From assembly GCF_001983175.1 (NCBI RefSeq), contig NZ_MNPW01000007.1:248001-312000 (forward strand): a stretch of 64,000 bases of DNA, read 5' to 3'. The notes beneath the pieces were generated by a model, which saw nothing but the letters and a program-made list of their open reading frames with translations, was not told the origin of the DNA and did not search any database. Shown in pieces: positions 9,501 through 17,528 of this stretch; the first letter of the stretch is position 1, and every line of letters starts with the position of its first letter. The DNA comes from Pseudomonas cedrina subsp. cedrina (GTDB taxonomy: Bacteria > Pseudomonadota > Gammaproteobacteria > Pseudomonadales > Pseudomonadaceae). The position numbers and the translations under genes were made by a program.

Positions 9501-10001
9501 GCCGAGCCGGTGGGGCCATTCGGCCTGATCCTGTGCGTCAGTTATTACGGCGACCGCCATGTGTACGAGTGCTTCCCCAAATACCTGCTGCTGCGGCCGC
9601 GCCATGACCTTGACTATGCCGCCCTGATGCAGGCCGCCGCGGCAACCGGGCAGGATGTGTCTAACCTGGGTTTTCATTGGCCGGCTTACGCCGATGGGGT
9701 TGAGCCGGCAAAAAGTGACAGTGAACAGCGCTGGCCCGGCCTCAGGATCAGCCAACTGGCGCCCGTATTGCCAGACGTCGACACGTTGCCGCAGGTGGAC
9801 GCTCAGGGGCAGCGGATACCGCGCAGCTTCGACTCGCCGCGCTCCAAGGCGTTGGCGGCGATCATTGTCGAGCAACATTTCTTTCAACGGGCGGCAGCGC
9901 TGCGCGAACAATCCACCGTGCCGCTGACCCTGGATCAACTCGGCAACGGCGAAGACCCCTGGGCCGAGTATTTGCACCGTATGGCCATGGCTGCCCTGTG
10001 A
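6552..10001 (+). CDS. Large protein of unknown function (1149 residues)
   Basis: I do not recognise a defined domain. ATG at 6552 follows an AGGA about 11 bases upstream. The protein is soluble-looking, with no signal peptide and no clear membrane segment, and is rich in Leu, Gln and Arg. Its N-terminal part (LLGQWGDVFSKAFNQRDF, about residues 75-95) and its C-terminal part (GPFGLILCVSYYGDRHVYECFP, near residue 1000) recall very large single-gene proteins common in fluorescent pseudomonads. The C-terminal block is similar in style to the toxin-like protein at 34880-39592, but I cannot align them. It is a stand-alone gene between a peptide transporter and an AraC regulator. A cell-surface or toxin-related role is a guess only. 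Confidence 0.75.
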   Translation: MDEPYALLSTEDLSGATLPTPQASFSSAELRERDDLRVQGDKELIAQLLPVLKTTPGAPAPAAHTPVKVSELSLLGQWGDVFSKAFNQRDFVEWADRRGLDFNTMSVCNSVLQATPHGQTSPQRFTLADASGWWVVANPIIFIAQLLDPAELGLPYLGDRVSNPERSLPLDRVLAFHGYPMPANRLQVEVIAEELRALGAFPGIDDMGLSRSLIHDELLNQQRDYRQLADALQALPDLDSFTLYKTRMQLTSGSLLARTLVDAAQLLKSIVEDTVVEVDGDYFFDHRKQLICSLPAAVEDVTQVREWLPQVPDVLWRRLLSLAEKAGTDLYLDHSVSLAGLLQAYGIERAVSNTEIAALITRLRQWPITQAPTLYAAARSLDERYIQNQYIGLRNDRHVIRKALYAVLRHGRLTGPDGLDRVIAVDPERLPVILEPGRRKLQALVEQAEFVKIRQQEHIDPASHVLLSVVSGIGAHGLDGQWKMITGAVMADPKLASQMRPLIVLAARMGGQLRTNKAVSLSQALRLYKVLVPTTLDEVRLTAQLWSISAPQRLHESDYWRGLKPAHPAQPSGWILSEADRLRVLVLSQGFVPDPEQGLFSYLAAPVLGDKSPEDIRAEADLLMIRLIATPRAQQLAGQLQRSIQWHGSDTSPAASRSALLWAALILSLDPTAGAHPNRIHHLDWSAADFWGESVAYVRRQLESSLRLAPGAAALAAHLMLCGQAPHLLVRAIPDSMPFLSTQAWILFEQYATYLEQRVPGAARQLSHDEIMYQAYLPPRGGWATFLDGVHALPPIRMWAVVNGVITRQARYSSAESNLAISALNDLRARLSRALEAFASPILTQREVALQALQKVWPDNRQLTDLVLMWLPRDSVFAEDKRFENVHTGKKFSFVDLYMANRLEADSPHWHSSSPTIKYSDMAQQFHQLTPFSQVFAQRFAQDLQQLQSAYKEYLQNSLPQLSLLRREAIEFGRIHFFALRTGAEPVGPFGLILCVSYYGDRHVYECFPKYLLLRPRHDLDYAALMQAAAATGQDVSNLGFHWPAYADGVEPAKSDSEQRWPGLRISQLAPVLPDVDTLPQVDAQGQRIPRSFDSPRSKALAAIIVEQHFFQRAAALREQSTVPLTLDQLGNGEDPWAEYLHRMAMAAL

Positions 10002-10064
10002 GGCCTTGAACCCGAGGCGGTTTTGTATGACGCTGGGCACCCCTTCCGCTTGGAGCGCCGCGCC

Positions 10065-10949
10065 ATGACCTTGCCCGCAAGCCCCACGGCGCCCCGCTTC
10101 TGGCGCGACGCCGGGCTGCCGTACATCGAAGCGCGCACCATTGTCGACGGGCGCAAGGTCACTTATACCCGTCATGCTCACGAGCATTTTTCCATCGGTG
10201 CGATCACCACCGGCAGAAGCTATTACCACTACGGCGCGGACACCTTCCAGATCAGCGCCGGCACGGTGGTGCTGATGAACCCCGGCGACGTGCACGCCTG
10301 CAATCCCATCGCCAACGAGGCATGGTCCTATCAGATGCTGTACCTCGACACCCCTTGGCTGACGGATTTGCAGCACCAGCTGGGTTTCAGCACTGACCTG
10401 GGTTACCGGCCATTCAGCACGCCCTACACCCAGGACAAGGTGCTGTACGACGGGCTGCTGGCGTTGTATCGGATACTGGTGGATGAACAGGCCGAACACC
10501 TGCAAAAACAGAGCGCGTTGGTGAGTTACTTCACCGAGGTGCAACAGCGCCTTAACCCCTCCGACACCCCGATGCGTGAGGTAAACCACAAGCTGGAGCG
10601 CGCCGCACAGTACATCCGCGAACACTGCACCCAGGCGCTGAAACTGGAAGATATCTGCCTGGCTGCCGAGCTGTCGCCGTCGTACCTGATCCGCGCGTTC
10701 AAGCAGTATTACGGGCTCACGCCGCACGCATTTCTGGTCAACCAGCGTATCCAGTTTGCCCGCGCGCAATTGCGCCAGGGCGAACTGATCGCCGATGTGG
10801 CCCTGGCCGCAGGCTTTGCCGATCAGGCGCACTTTCAACGCACCTTCAAACAGCATTTTGCCGCCACGCCGGGGCAATACCGCGACCGGCTCACGCCGTC
10901 AGCAAATAACCCACACTGGCCACCAGCAACGCGGCCATCGAGCGGTTGA
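10065..10949 (+). CDS. AraC-family transcriptional regulator with cupin-type sensor domain
   Basis: 294 residues from ATG 10065, preceded by GGAG at about 10052; an in-frame ATG at 10026 lacks a good site. The N-terminal half is the AraC_binding cupin (HAHEHFSIGAI, then GTVVLMNPGDVHAC, about residues 25-85). The C-terminal half has two helix-turn-helix units: LKLEDICLAAELSPSYLIRA and IADVALAAGFADQAHFQRTF. The 3' end runs 59 bp into the convergent LysE-type exporter gene. AraC regulators of this kind are frequently linked to LysE exporters and often control them; that link is inferred here. Ligand unknown. Confidence 0.88.
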   Translation: MTLPASPTAPRFWRDAGLPYIEARTIVDGRKVTYTRHAHEHFSIGAITTGRSYYHYGADTFQISAGTVVLMNPGDVHACNPIANEAWSYQMLYLDTPWLTDLQHQLGFSTDLGYRPFSTPYTQDKVLYDGLLALYRILVDEQAEHLQKQSALVSYFTEVQQRLNPSDTPMREVNHKLERAAQYIREHCTQALKLEDICLAAELSPSYLIRAFKQYYGLTPHAFLVNQRIQFARAQLRQGELIADVALAAGFADQAHFQRTFKQHFAATPGQYRDRLTPSANNPHWPPATRPSSG

Positions 10950-11478
10950 ACAACCGCACGCCACGGGGGTTGCTCAGGTAGCGGCGCAGGAACGTGCCGG
11001 CATAGGCCCAGCAGGCCACCGACAGGTAGCAGATCACCAGGTAGAGTGCCGCAAACAGCCACACTTGCGCGGCGTCGCCGTCAGCTACAAACAACCCCAT
11101 GCCCGCCACGCAGGCCAGCCACGCCTTTGGGTTGAGCCACTGCATGATCGCGCCGTAGAGCATCGACGGCGCGGTGGCCGTACCCTCGGCGTCCAGCCGG
11201 CCATTGTCCACTGCCAGCTTCCAGGCCATGTACAGCAGGAAGGCCACGCCGCCCCATTGGATCAATTGGGTCAGGATCGGCCAGCGCACCAGCACTTCAT
11301 GCAAGCCCAGGCCAATCAGCACCAGCAGCAACGTGAAGCCCACGGCGGCGCCGAACACGTGTTTCTGGCTGGCGACAAAGCCGAAGCGCGCCCCCGAACT
11401 CAGCGCCACCACATTGACCGGGCCCGGTGTGATGGAAGTGGCCAGCGCGAAGGCCGCCATGGAAATGATCAGGCTCAT
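10891..11478 (-). CDS. LysE/RhtB-family amino acid or metabolite exporter
   Basis: 195-residue integral membrane protein with about six hydrophobic helices. The family signature is visible near the N-terminus (FALATSITPGPVNVVALSSG, residues 10-29). LysE/RhtB proteins export amino acids or related metabolites across the inner membrane. The start at 11478 has AAGGAAC just upstream. The last 59 bp overlap the end of the convergent AraC regulator, so antisense transcription of each 3' end is expected. Substrate cannot be read from the sequence. Confidence 0.88.
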   Translation of the reverse strand: MSLIISMAAFALATSITPGPVNVVALSSGARFGFVASQKHVFGAAVGFTLLLVLIGLGLHEVLVRWPILTQLIQWGGVAFLLYMAWKLAVDNGRLDAEGTATAPSMLYGAIMQWLNPKAWLACVAGMGLFVADGDAAQVWLFAALYLVICYLSVACWAYAGTFLRRYLSNPRGVRLFNRSMAALLVASVGYLLTA

Positions 11479-11611
11479 TGCAGTTCCTTTTTATCCGAAC
11501 GAGTAGCGATGGCCCCACGGTACCGGGCCTGTCGTCCGGGGTATTGAAGAAAATGCCCCTCAGGTATCTACGCATCTTAAGAAGCTGACGAATCTCTTTG
11601 TGGGAGATCTG

Positions 11612-12496
11612 CTAACCGTTGATCAACGAAACGTGTGCGCCCACCCCGGCGCGCACGCCCTCGGCCACGGCCAGCGCGACGGAACCGGCGGCGAGGGAGG
11701 TATCGCCACAGGCAAACACGCCGGGCACGGAGGTCTGGCGCATGTCATTGGTGTGCAGATAAGGTCCGGTCGGGCCGTCGGTCATCCCACAGCCCAATTG
11801 CTCGGCCAACGGGCTGATGCGCGTGCGAGACATAGTGAAGATACCGTCGAGGTTGAACACCCGGCCGTCATCCAATTCCAGGTCGGCGCGCTCACCGCTG
11901 ATGCGCCGTACGGCACCGCTTTGCACGCTGACGCCACGTCGGTCCAACTGCGCCTGTTGCTCGGTATCGGGTGTGAACACGCCGTTGGTGAACAACGTGG
12001 TGGTGCCCCAGTCCGGCAGCATCAATGCGTGGTGCATGGCCAGGGATGACGTAGCCAGGACGCCGATGCGGCCGCTGTCCAGCTCGTAGCCGTGACAGTA
12101 CGGGCAATGGAACACTCGCTTACCCCAACGCTCCTTGAGGCCGTCGATATCCGGCAAGTCGTCGACCACACCCGTGGCGAGGATCAAGCGCTTGCCCTGC
12201 AACGTCCCGTTATGTTCGGTGCGAACGCTGAAACCCTGCGCCTGTTCGGCCGTCTGCACGACGCTGTCTTGCAGCCACGTGACCGTTGGATATTCCATCA
12301 GTTGGCGGCGCCCTTCTGCGGCGATGAACTCCGGCGCCTGGCCGTCCTGACCAAGAAAACCGTGGGAGGTGGCGGCGAAACGGTTGCGCCGCTGACCCGC
12401 ATCGATCATCAGCACCTGGCGCCGCGCCCGTGCCAATTGCAGGCCCGCCGACAGGCCGGCGTAGCTGCCGCCCACGATAATCACGTCGTACATCAT
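11612..12496 (-). CDS. NAD(P)/FAD-dependent oxidoreductase, thioredoxin-reductase-like
   Basis: 294 residues. ATG at 12496 (immediately followed by a second ATG) lies 8 bases after AGGGGT; longer frames run into the promoter region. The N-terminus has the FAD dinucleotide-binding motif DVIIVGGSYAGLSAGLQLAR, a second nucleotide-binding stretch after about residue 140 and the FAD contact VPGVFACGDTS. The redox pair lies in CPYCHGYE near residue 135, as in thioredoxin reductase-like proteins that lack a separate thioredoxin domain. It is divergent from an Rrf2 regulator 142 bp away, which probably controls it in response to a redox or nitrosative signal. Substrate unknown. Confidence 0.85.
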   Translation of the reverse strand: MMYDVIIVGGSYAGLSAGLQLARARRQVLMIDAGQRRNRFAATSHGFLGQDGQAPEFIAAEGRRQLMEYPTVTWLQDSVVQTAEQAQGFSVRTEHNGTLQGKRLILATGVVDDLPDIDGLKERWGKRVFHCPYCHGYELDSGRIGVLATSSLAMHHALMLPDWGTTTLFTNGVFTPDTEQQAQLDRRGVSVQSGAVRRISGERADLELDDGRVFNLDGIFTMSRTRISPLAEQLGCGMTDGPTGPYLHTNDMRQTSVPGVFACGDTSLAAGSVALAVAEGVRAGVGAHVSLING

Positions 12497-12546
12497 GAAA
12501 ATGACCCCTGCTGTGTGCCCCGGTTGTCCGGGCGCTTTCACGACAC

Positions 12547-12576
12547 ACCATAAGTTACATAAAAATACCCCGTCAA
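12547..12576 (-). promoter_or_regulatory. Predicted sigma-70 promoter of the FAD oxidoreductase gene
   Basis: On the minus strand TTGACG (12576-12571) is followed after 18 bases by TATGGT (12552-12547), about 50 bases ahead of the start codon. The spacer is AT-rich. It lies in the divergent gap with the Rrf2 gene, a natural place for Rrf2 binding, though I see no clear palindrome. Confidence 0.45.
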
Positions 12577-12638
12577 GAGTCTCGCAACTTTTCGGGTTAC
12601 GAAGGATACTTTCAAGCGAATCGATCAGAGGTTTGTTG

Positions 12639-13076
12639 ATGAGAAACGACACGCGCCTTTCGCGCATGCTCCATGTGTTGATCCATATGGGTCGCCACGA
12701 AGAACGCGCGACGTCCGAAACCATCGCGCAGATGCTCGGCACCAACCCGGTGGTGGTGCGACGCACGCTCGGGCTGCTCAAGGAAAAAGGTTACGTACGC
12801 TCGGAAAAAGGCCACCAAGGCGGCTGGTGCCTGGGCAAGCCGTTGAGTGATATCACGTTGCTGGAGATTCACAACGCCCTGGGCACGCCCTCGATATTTG
12901 CCATCGGGCTGTCCACCGACCATCCGCGATGCCTGGTGGAACAGGCGGTGAACGCCGCGCTCACGGATGCGTTCGAGCAAGCCCAGGCGCTGCTGCTGGA
13001 GCGCCTGGGCGAGGTCACGCTGGCGCAGTTGGCCGAGGATTTTGACGAGCGCTATCGCGTGGCGATGCTGCCCTAG
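12639..13076 (+). CDS. Rrf2-family transcriptional regulator
   Basis: 145 residues from ATG 12639, with AGAGG 7 bases upstream. The winged helix-turn-helix covers about residues 1-80: RMLHVLIHMGRH, then SETIAQMLGTNPVVVRRTLG and EKGYVRSEKGHQGGWCLGKP, the usual Rrf2 recognition-helix and wing pattern. Only two cysteines are present (GGWCLG and HPRCLV), so an iron-sulphur cluster of the IscR/NsrR type with three close cysteines is not evident. Divergent from the FAD oxidoreductase, its probable target. The stop overlaps the end of the convergent RNase T2 gene by 4 bp. Confidence 0.88.
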   Translation: MRNDTRLSRMLHVLIHMGRHEERATSETIAQMLGTNPVVVRRTLGLLKEKGYVRSEKGHQGGWCLGKPLSDITLLEIHNALGTPSIFAIGLSTDHPRCLVEQAVNAALTDAFEQAQALLLERLGEVTLAQLAEDFDERYRVAMLP

Positions 13077-13702
13077 CGCTGTGCAGGAATGCGGATATCG
13101 CCGTCACGGCACTGGGTTTTCACGCTGCGCGGGCAGCCGGCGAATGCCAGGTCCTTGGTCAGGCACACACGCACTTCCGACAGCACCTTGCCTTTGCAGA
13201 TCACCGCCAGCCCATGGTTGCCCATGCGCGGGTTGCTCTCGCGGAACAATGCCTCTATCTCACGCGCCGGCAACGAGGGCGGCGTATTGAACGGCTGCAG
13301 TTGCTCTGGAATGCTCACGACACCCAGCGCTGCATCGGTTTTTTCCAGATAAGCCGACGGTTCCAGCCCCGTGCAAGTGCCATGCTTGGCCCATTCGTGC
13401 CTGAGCAGCGAACGGGTCGGGAACAGTGCCGCGCCTTTTTCGATGTCTTCGCGACTCAACCGCGACTGCGGCGAGCACGAAGCCGGCCACCCTCCCCGCG
13501 CGTATTGCGGCCACAGGCCGTGCAAGACAAAACCGTAGCCCTTGCCCGAACACTGCTCATTGTCCGGATGAGTCAGGCAGAACGTCGGGGACCATGACAA
13601 CGACAATACGTAAAAATCAAACTCGCCAGGCGTGCCTTGACTACGCGCAGCCCCCATCGCGCTGGTGGCCAGCACCAGCCACAACGCCATCCAGTATTTC
13701 AT
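13073..13702 (-). CDS. Exported RNase T2-family ribonuclease
   Basis: 209 residues from ATG 13702, preceded by AAGGAA at proper distance; an upstream in-frame ATG at 13726 is less likely. A signal peptide (MKYWMALWLVLATSAMGA) directs it to the periplasm. Both catalytic segments of the T2 family are intact: CAS I VLHGLWPQ with His61 and CAS II HEWAKHGTC with Glu103 and His107. Several cysteines can form disulphides. It should cleave single-stranded RNA to 2',3'-cyclic phosphates, like E. coli RNase I. Stand-alone gene, overlapping the Rrf2 gene end by 4 bp. Confidence 0.92.
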   Translation of the reverse strand: MKYWMALWLVLATSAMGAARSQGTPGEFDFYVLSLSWSPTFCLTHPDNEQCSGKGYGFVLHGLWPQYARGGWPASCSPQSRLSREDIEKGAALFPTRSLLRHEWAKHGTCTGLEPSAYLEKTDAALGVVSIPEQLQPFNTPPSLPAREIEALFRESNPRMGNHGLAVICKGKVLSEVRVCLTKDLAFAGCPRSVKTQCRDGDIRIPAQR

Positions 13703-13731
13703 CCGTCTGTTCCTTGGAAAAAGCAAAAATC

Positions 13732-14721
13732 CTATCGCGGTTGCCCGGGATGGTTGGGGTTACGTTGTAGTACCTTGTCCAGGATCCGATCAGTCTTCAA
13801 CGCTTCGATCGCCAGTGACGGATGCTCGGCTTCACCACGGATATGCGCGTTCATCGCCAACACGTGGTGCCATTGGATATGCGCGTGGCACGCTACTTCC
13901 AGTACTTCGTCGACCTCCCCTTCAAGGCGCAGGGGCTGGTCCTCAAAGACCGAAAACTGGATGCGCCCGCGGCTGCCGATCAGTTCGACCAAGTCTTCAC
14001 GTCGGTCCGCGACAAAATTCCAGCAGCCCATGCCCATCGCGCCCGAACTGAAGGTCCAGCACGCCGTCACGGCATCCTCGGCCGCATAGTGCCCGGCCTG
14101 GCGCGCGGTAAAGCCTGAGACTTCGATGATATCCCCGGCCAGGTATTGGAACAGGTCGAACCCATGGCTGGCCAGGTCGGCGAAGTAACCGCCACCGGCA
14201 ACGGCTGGGTCCGTACGCCAGTTGGCGGCACTGGCGTCATCGGCGCTCGGTGGCTTGCACAGCGTCCAGGTGAGGTGGCGCAGCTCGCCGATGCGCCCGT
14301 CCCGCAACCAATCGCGCACCTGCTGGAAGCGCGGCAGCGAACGGCGGTAGTAGGAGACAAACAAATGCAGCCCGGCGCGCTCGAAGGTACGCTGCATCAA
14401 CGCGCTCTGCTCGGCATTCAGCGACATGGGTTTCTCGACGCAGCAATGCTTGCCGGCGGCGGCCACCATCAGGCTGTATTCAAGGTGACTGTCAGGCGGC
14501 GTGGCGATGTACACGGCGTCCACTTCGGGGTCGTTGATCAGGGCTTGAGCGTCGGTGTAGAAACGGGCAATGCCGTGGCGTGCCGCATAATCACGCACCG
14601 CGGCTTCACGACGCCCCATCACCGCCACCAACGCAGAACCTGGCGCTTTGTAGAAAGCCGGTCCACTCTTCACTTCAGTGACACTGCCACAGCCGATCAT
14701 GCCCCAGCGTACGGTGCTCAT
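13732..14721 (-). CDS. Gfo/Idh/MocA-family NAD(P)-dependent sugar dehydrogenase
   Basis: 329 residues from ATG 14721 with GAGGAG upstream. The N-terminal Rossmann domain starts VRWGMIGCGSVTEVKSGPAF, followed by AVYIATPPDSH and the catalytic CCVEKPMS (Lys near residue 93). The C-terminal domain contains GGGYFADLASHGFDLFQYL, where the conserved Asp/His pair of the family lies. It oxidises or reduces a sugar or cyclitol; the substrate is unknown. It is unrelated in position to the inositol locus. It lies 29 bp downstream of the RNase T2 start on the same strand but without obvious functional link. Confidence 0.85.
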   Translation of the reverse strand: MSTVRWGMIGCGSVTEVKSGPAFYKAPGSALVAVMGRREAAVRDYAARHGIARFYTDAQALINDPEVDAVYIATPPDSHLEYSLMVAAAGKHCCVEKPMSLNAEQSALMQRTFERAGLHLFVSYYRRSLPRFQQVRDWLRDGRIGELRHLTWTLCKPPSADDASAANWRTDPAVAGGGYFADLASHGFDLFQYLAGDIIEVSGFTARQAGHYAAEDAVTACWTFSSGAMGMGCWNFVADRREDLVELIGSRGRIQFSVFEDQPLRLEGEVDEVLEVACHAHIQWHHVLAMNAHIRGEAEHPSLAIEALKTDRILDKVLQRNPNHPGQPR

Positions 14722-14849
14722 CTGCTCTCCTCGTCCGTTTTTTATCAAGCGGGCAGTATCCACATCCCCACCCGTCAGCGCCATAAGCAGTTAGCATGAC
14801 AATTGCATTACACTTTTATGACATTCATTCCTCTGCGGGGGCACAGACG

Positions 14850-15212
14850 ATGAAAATACGCGCAACGGTCATCTGCGAGCACGAAGGCAATATCCTTTTC
14901 GTGCGCAAGGCCAGGTCGAAATGGGCCTTGCCCGGAGGCAAGGTCGAACGCAACGAACGCCCGGTCGGCGCCGCCGAGCGCGAGCTGGAAGAGGAAACCG
15001 GCCTGAGCGTGGACGGCTTGCTCTATCTGCAGGAATTGAAGGCTCGTGACACGGTTCATCATGTGTTCGAGGCATCTGTAGTGAACATCGGCGAAGCAAA
15101 GCCCTGCAATGAAATAACCGACTGCCAGTGGCATCCGTATGGGGCGATTGATGACTTGGATACCACGGATGCTACACGGCATATCGTTAAGTCATTTGTG
15201 CGTCGGCTGTAA
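14850..15212 (+). CDS. Nudix hydrolase
   Basis: 120 residues from ATG 14850, which has a GGGGG about 9 bases upstream; a longer frame starts at 14796. The Nudix box is perfect (GX5EX7REUXEEXGU), residues 30-52, from GKVERNE through RELEEETGL. The substrate-side sequence FVRKARSKWALPGGK is typical of ADP-sugar or oxidised-nucleotide pyrophosphatases, but no specificity motif decides which. It is divergent from the dehydrogenase gene across 128 bp. Confidence 0.88.
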   Translation: MKIRATVICEHEGNILFVRKARSKWALPGGKVERNERPVGAAERELEEETGLSVDGLLYLQELKARDTVHHVFEASVVNIGEAKPCNEITDCQWHPYGAIDDLDTTDATRHIVKSFVRRL

Positions 15213-15387
15213 TTCTGCGATCAACCGCCCTATAGCCATGGAGTGCGGCTTTGATCTCGGTGCGCATATACCCCCCTTGTTGGGAAGCGATGACGCTATC
15301 CTCTTGTCTGCCGTCGCAACGAGCGCTTGACTCCGGTGGTCGATCACAAGACGCTCTTGGCATTTAGCCATCACCGAGCAGCCTGCC

Positions 15388-16332
15388 ATGAGTATCGATC
15401 CTCCCAGCCGACCCGACGGCGACGTGTACAGGACCCTGCTGGAGTCGACAAAGGCCATCCCCTGGCGCATCGACTGGCAGACCATGACGTTCAGCTATAT
15501 CGGCCCGCAGATCGAGACGTTGCTCGGCTGGACCCCGCAAAGTTGGGCCAACGTAAACGACTGGGTCGAACGCATGCACCCGGACGACCGTGAATACGTC
15601 GTGGATTTCTGCGTATCGCAATCCCGCGCCGGGGTGGACCACGAGGCGGATTACAGAGCGCTGACGGTGAACGGCGACTATGTGTGGATCCGCGATGTGG
15701 TGCATGTGGTACGCAAGAACGGCGAAGTCGAATCGCTGATTGGCTTCATGTTCGACATCAGCGAACGCAAGAAGACCGAAGAACATTTGGTGCGCCTGCA
15801 AAAACAACTTGAGGAATATTCCTACCAGGACGGTCTGACCGGCATCGCCAACCGGCGCATGTTCGACACCGTGCTGGAGCGCGAATGGGCCAGCGCCCAG
15901 CGCAGCCAGTTGCCCCTGTCGCTTATCATTCTGGATATCGATTTTTTCAAGCAGTACAACGACCATTACGGGCATATCAAGGGCGACGAGTGCCTGCGCC
16001 AAGTTGCACACACGCTGTCGCAAGCCGCCAACCGGCCACGGGATTTCATTGCACGTATCGGCGGCGAAGAGTTTGTGTGGTTGTTGCCGGACACCGATCC
16101 AGCGTCGGCCAGGCAGGTGGCGCAACGCTGCCTGCATCTGATCCGCCAGCAACAGATCGAGCATGGTTATTCGGCAGTATCGAATTCGCTGACGTTGAGC
16201 CTGGGCGTCGGCACGCGAATCGTGAAACCCGATAGCTCGATGCTGGATTTTGTCGAAGAGGTCGACAAGTTGCTGTACCAAGCCAAGCGCAACGGGCGGA
16301 TGCGCGCGGAGTTCGCCAACGGTGACGTGTGA
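15388..16332 (+). CDS. PAS-GGDEF diguanylate cyclase
   Basis: 314 residues. A PAS/PAC domain covers about residues 15-130 (IDWQTMTFSYIGPQIETLLG to VESLIGFMFDISERK), joined by a short coiled linker to a GGDEF domain. The catalytic motif is GGEEF at residues 225-229, and the inhibitory I-site RPRD sits exactly five residues ahead (216-219), so the enzyme should make c-di-GMP and be feedback inhibited. No membrane helix: a cytoplasmic sensor. The first Met codon at 15388 lacks a strong Shine-Dalgarno but fits the domain start. Ends 20 bp before a hairpin. Confidence 0.93.
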   Translation: MSIDPPSRPDGDVYRTLLESTKAIPWRIDWQTMTFSYIGPQIETLLGWTPQSWANVNDWVERMHPDDREYVVDFCVSQSRAGVDHEADYRALTVNGDYVWIRDVVHVVRKNGEVESLIGFMFDISERKKTEEHLVRLQKQLEEYSYQDGLTGIANRRMFDTVLEREWASAQRSQLPLSLIILDIDFFKQYNDHYGHIKGDECLRQVAHTLSQAANRPRDFIARIGGEEFVWLLPDTDPASARQVAQRCLHLIRQQQIEHGYSAVSNSLTLSLGVGTRIVKPDSSMLDFVEEVDKLLYQAKRNGRMRAEFANGDV

Positions 16333-16351
16333 CGGCAAGCTCAAATTGCAG

Positions 16352-16391
16352 GCAAAAAAAATCCCAAGTAGCTGATGGAAACTTGGGATTT
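16352..16391 (-). terminator. Rho-independent terminator on the minus strand
   Basis: AAATCCCAAGT (16359-16369) pairs with ACTTGGGATTT (16381-16391) over an 11-base loop. Read on the minus strand the hairpin is followed by eight T. It faces the GNAT gene ending at 16623 and can also block read-through from the cyclase on the plus strand. The rest of 16392-16622 is AT-rich and shows nothing else I can name. Confidence 0.7.
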
Positions 16392-16622
16392 AAAAATGCA
16401 TAAACCGTGGGAGGTGAACGCCCGGTCATAATAACGATAGAGAAAAGGGGTAACAAGATTATTTTAATCCTTTCGTCGGATTAGAAGCGTTGTAAGTCAT
16501 TCAATAACCACATGTTTTTTAAGGTCGCGAGTTAGATGAGTGCCACTTTTTGGTGCAACTACCGCCAATACTCCCGCTTATAAACACGGCTGTCAGATCA
16601 AGCAGAGACCATACTTTATGAC

Positions 16623-17069
16623 CTAATGCGCCCTACTCTTCTCGTAACGCACATCGTGACCCTCGACCTTACCGACCACGGTCCAGCCCAGCCGTTGGTA
16701 AAACCCGTTGGCGCGTATTTCGTCGCGACCATCGGTAATCAGGAACAGCCTGTCGTGGTGCTCAAACAGCGCGGCTTCGGCCACTGCCATCAGTTGGCGG
16801 CCCAATCCCAGGTTCTCGTGAGTCGGCAACACGAACAGCGCAAATACCTCGCCCTCGGCCAGGTTGACCATGGCAAAGGCGACAGGCCGACCATCCACTT
16901 CGGCGACCCATGCGCAAGGTGCGTCACGAATACTGTCCGCGAGCACTTGCGGCGTGATACCCAGCTCCGCCATCTGCTCGACGCTTAAATGGTTTTGCAC
17001 CACCGAGGTGCGGATATGGAACAGCGTGTCGATGTCGTCCTGCGTCGCCGCGCGGATTAGCGTTTGCAT
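16623..17069 (-). CDS. GNAT-family N-acetyltransferase
   Basis: 148 residues from ATG 17069 with GGAGG upstream. The acetyl-CoA fold is recognisable: RAATQDDIDTLFHIRTSV at the N-terminus, VAEVDGRPVAFAMVNLAEGEV (beta strands), the acetyl-CoA loop ENLGLGRQLMAVAEAALF (motif A) and NGFYQRLGWTVVGKVEG near the end. Acceptor unknown. Preceded on the same strand by a small exported protein gene (37 bp gap). Confidence 0.88.
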   Translation of the reverse strand: MQTLIRAATQDDIDTLFHIRTSVVQNHLSVEQMAELGITPQVLADSIRDAPCAWVAEVDGRPVAFAMVNLAEGEVFALFVLPTHENLGLGRQLMAVAEAALFEHHDRLFLITDGRDEIRANGFYQRLGWTVVGKVEGHDVRYEKSRAH

Positions 17070-17106
17070 ACTGGCCTCCGTTGGAAGACGCGATTGTTCG
17101 TCGGGG

Positions 17107-17436
17107 TCATTTACGCGCAACTTTGTAGCGCACGCAGTCCTGATAGAAACTCTGACGAATCGCCTCGGGCTTGAGCCGTGAGCGGCTGTCGTAGGTCTGT
17201 TCGGTAATGCCCATGGCCATCATGCGCATCCAGGACTTGTTGAACTTAATGGTCTGGATCTTCTGCCGCGCGGCGTACAGCGACACCCCCGACAGCTTGA
17301 GCTCCTGGGCCCTGGCGGCGGTGCCGGCGCCCCAACTGCACATGTACTTGTCACCCTCGCGCAGCTCCCGTGCCTGCACGGCAGCCGCGCCGCCGGCCAG
17401 GGAGCAGGCGATCAGCATGATTCCAACGTTGCGCAT
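17107..17436 (-). CDS. Small exported protein of unknown function
   Basis: 109 residues from ATG 17436 (TAGGGA upstream). It begins with a signal sequence, MRNVGIMLIACSLAGGAAAVQA, probably cleaved before RELREG; the LIAC string could also be read as a lipobox. The mature part is basic and has two cysteines (KYMCSWG and YQDCVRYK), possibly one disulphide. I recognise no family. It may share a transcript with the acetyltransferase gene downstream. Confidence 0.7.
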   Translation of the reverse strand: MRNVGIMLIACSLAGGAAAVQARELREGDKYMCSWGAGTAARAQELKLSGVSLYAARQKIQTIKFNKSWMRMMAMGITEQTYDSRSRLKPEAIRQSFYQDCVRYKVARK

Positions 17437-17528
17437 GTGTATCCCTACCCTAACCACCTGAAAATAAACGTGATTCTGGCGAGGATTTGGTTACAAAGGG
17501 GCCATTAAATTGCCTTATCGGTTGGCTA

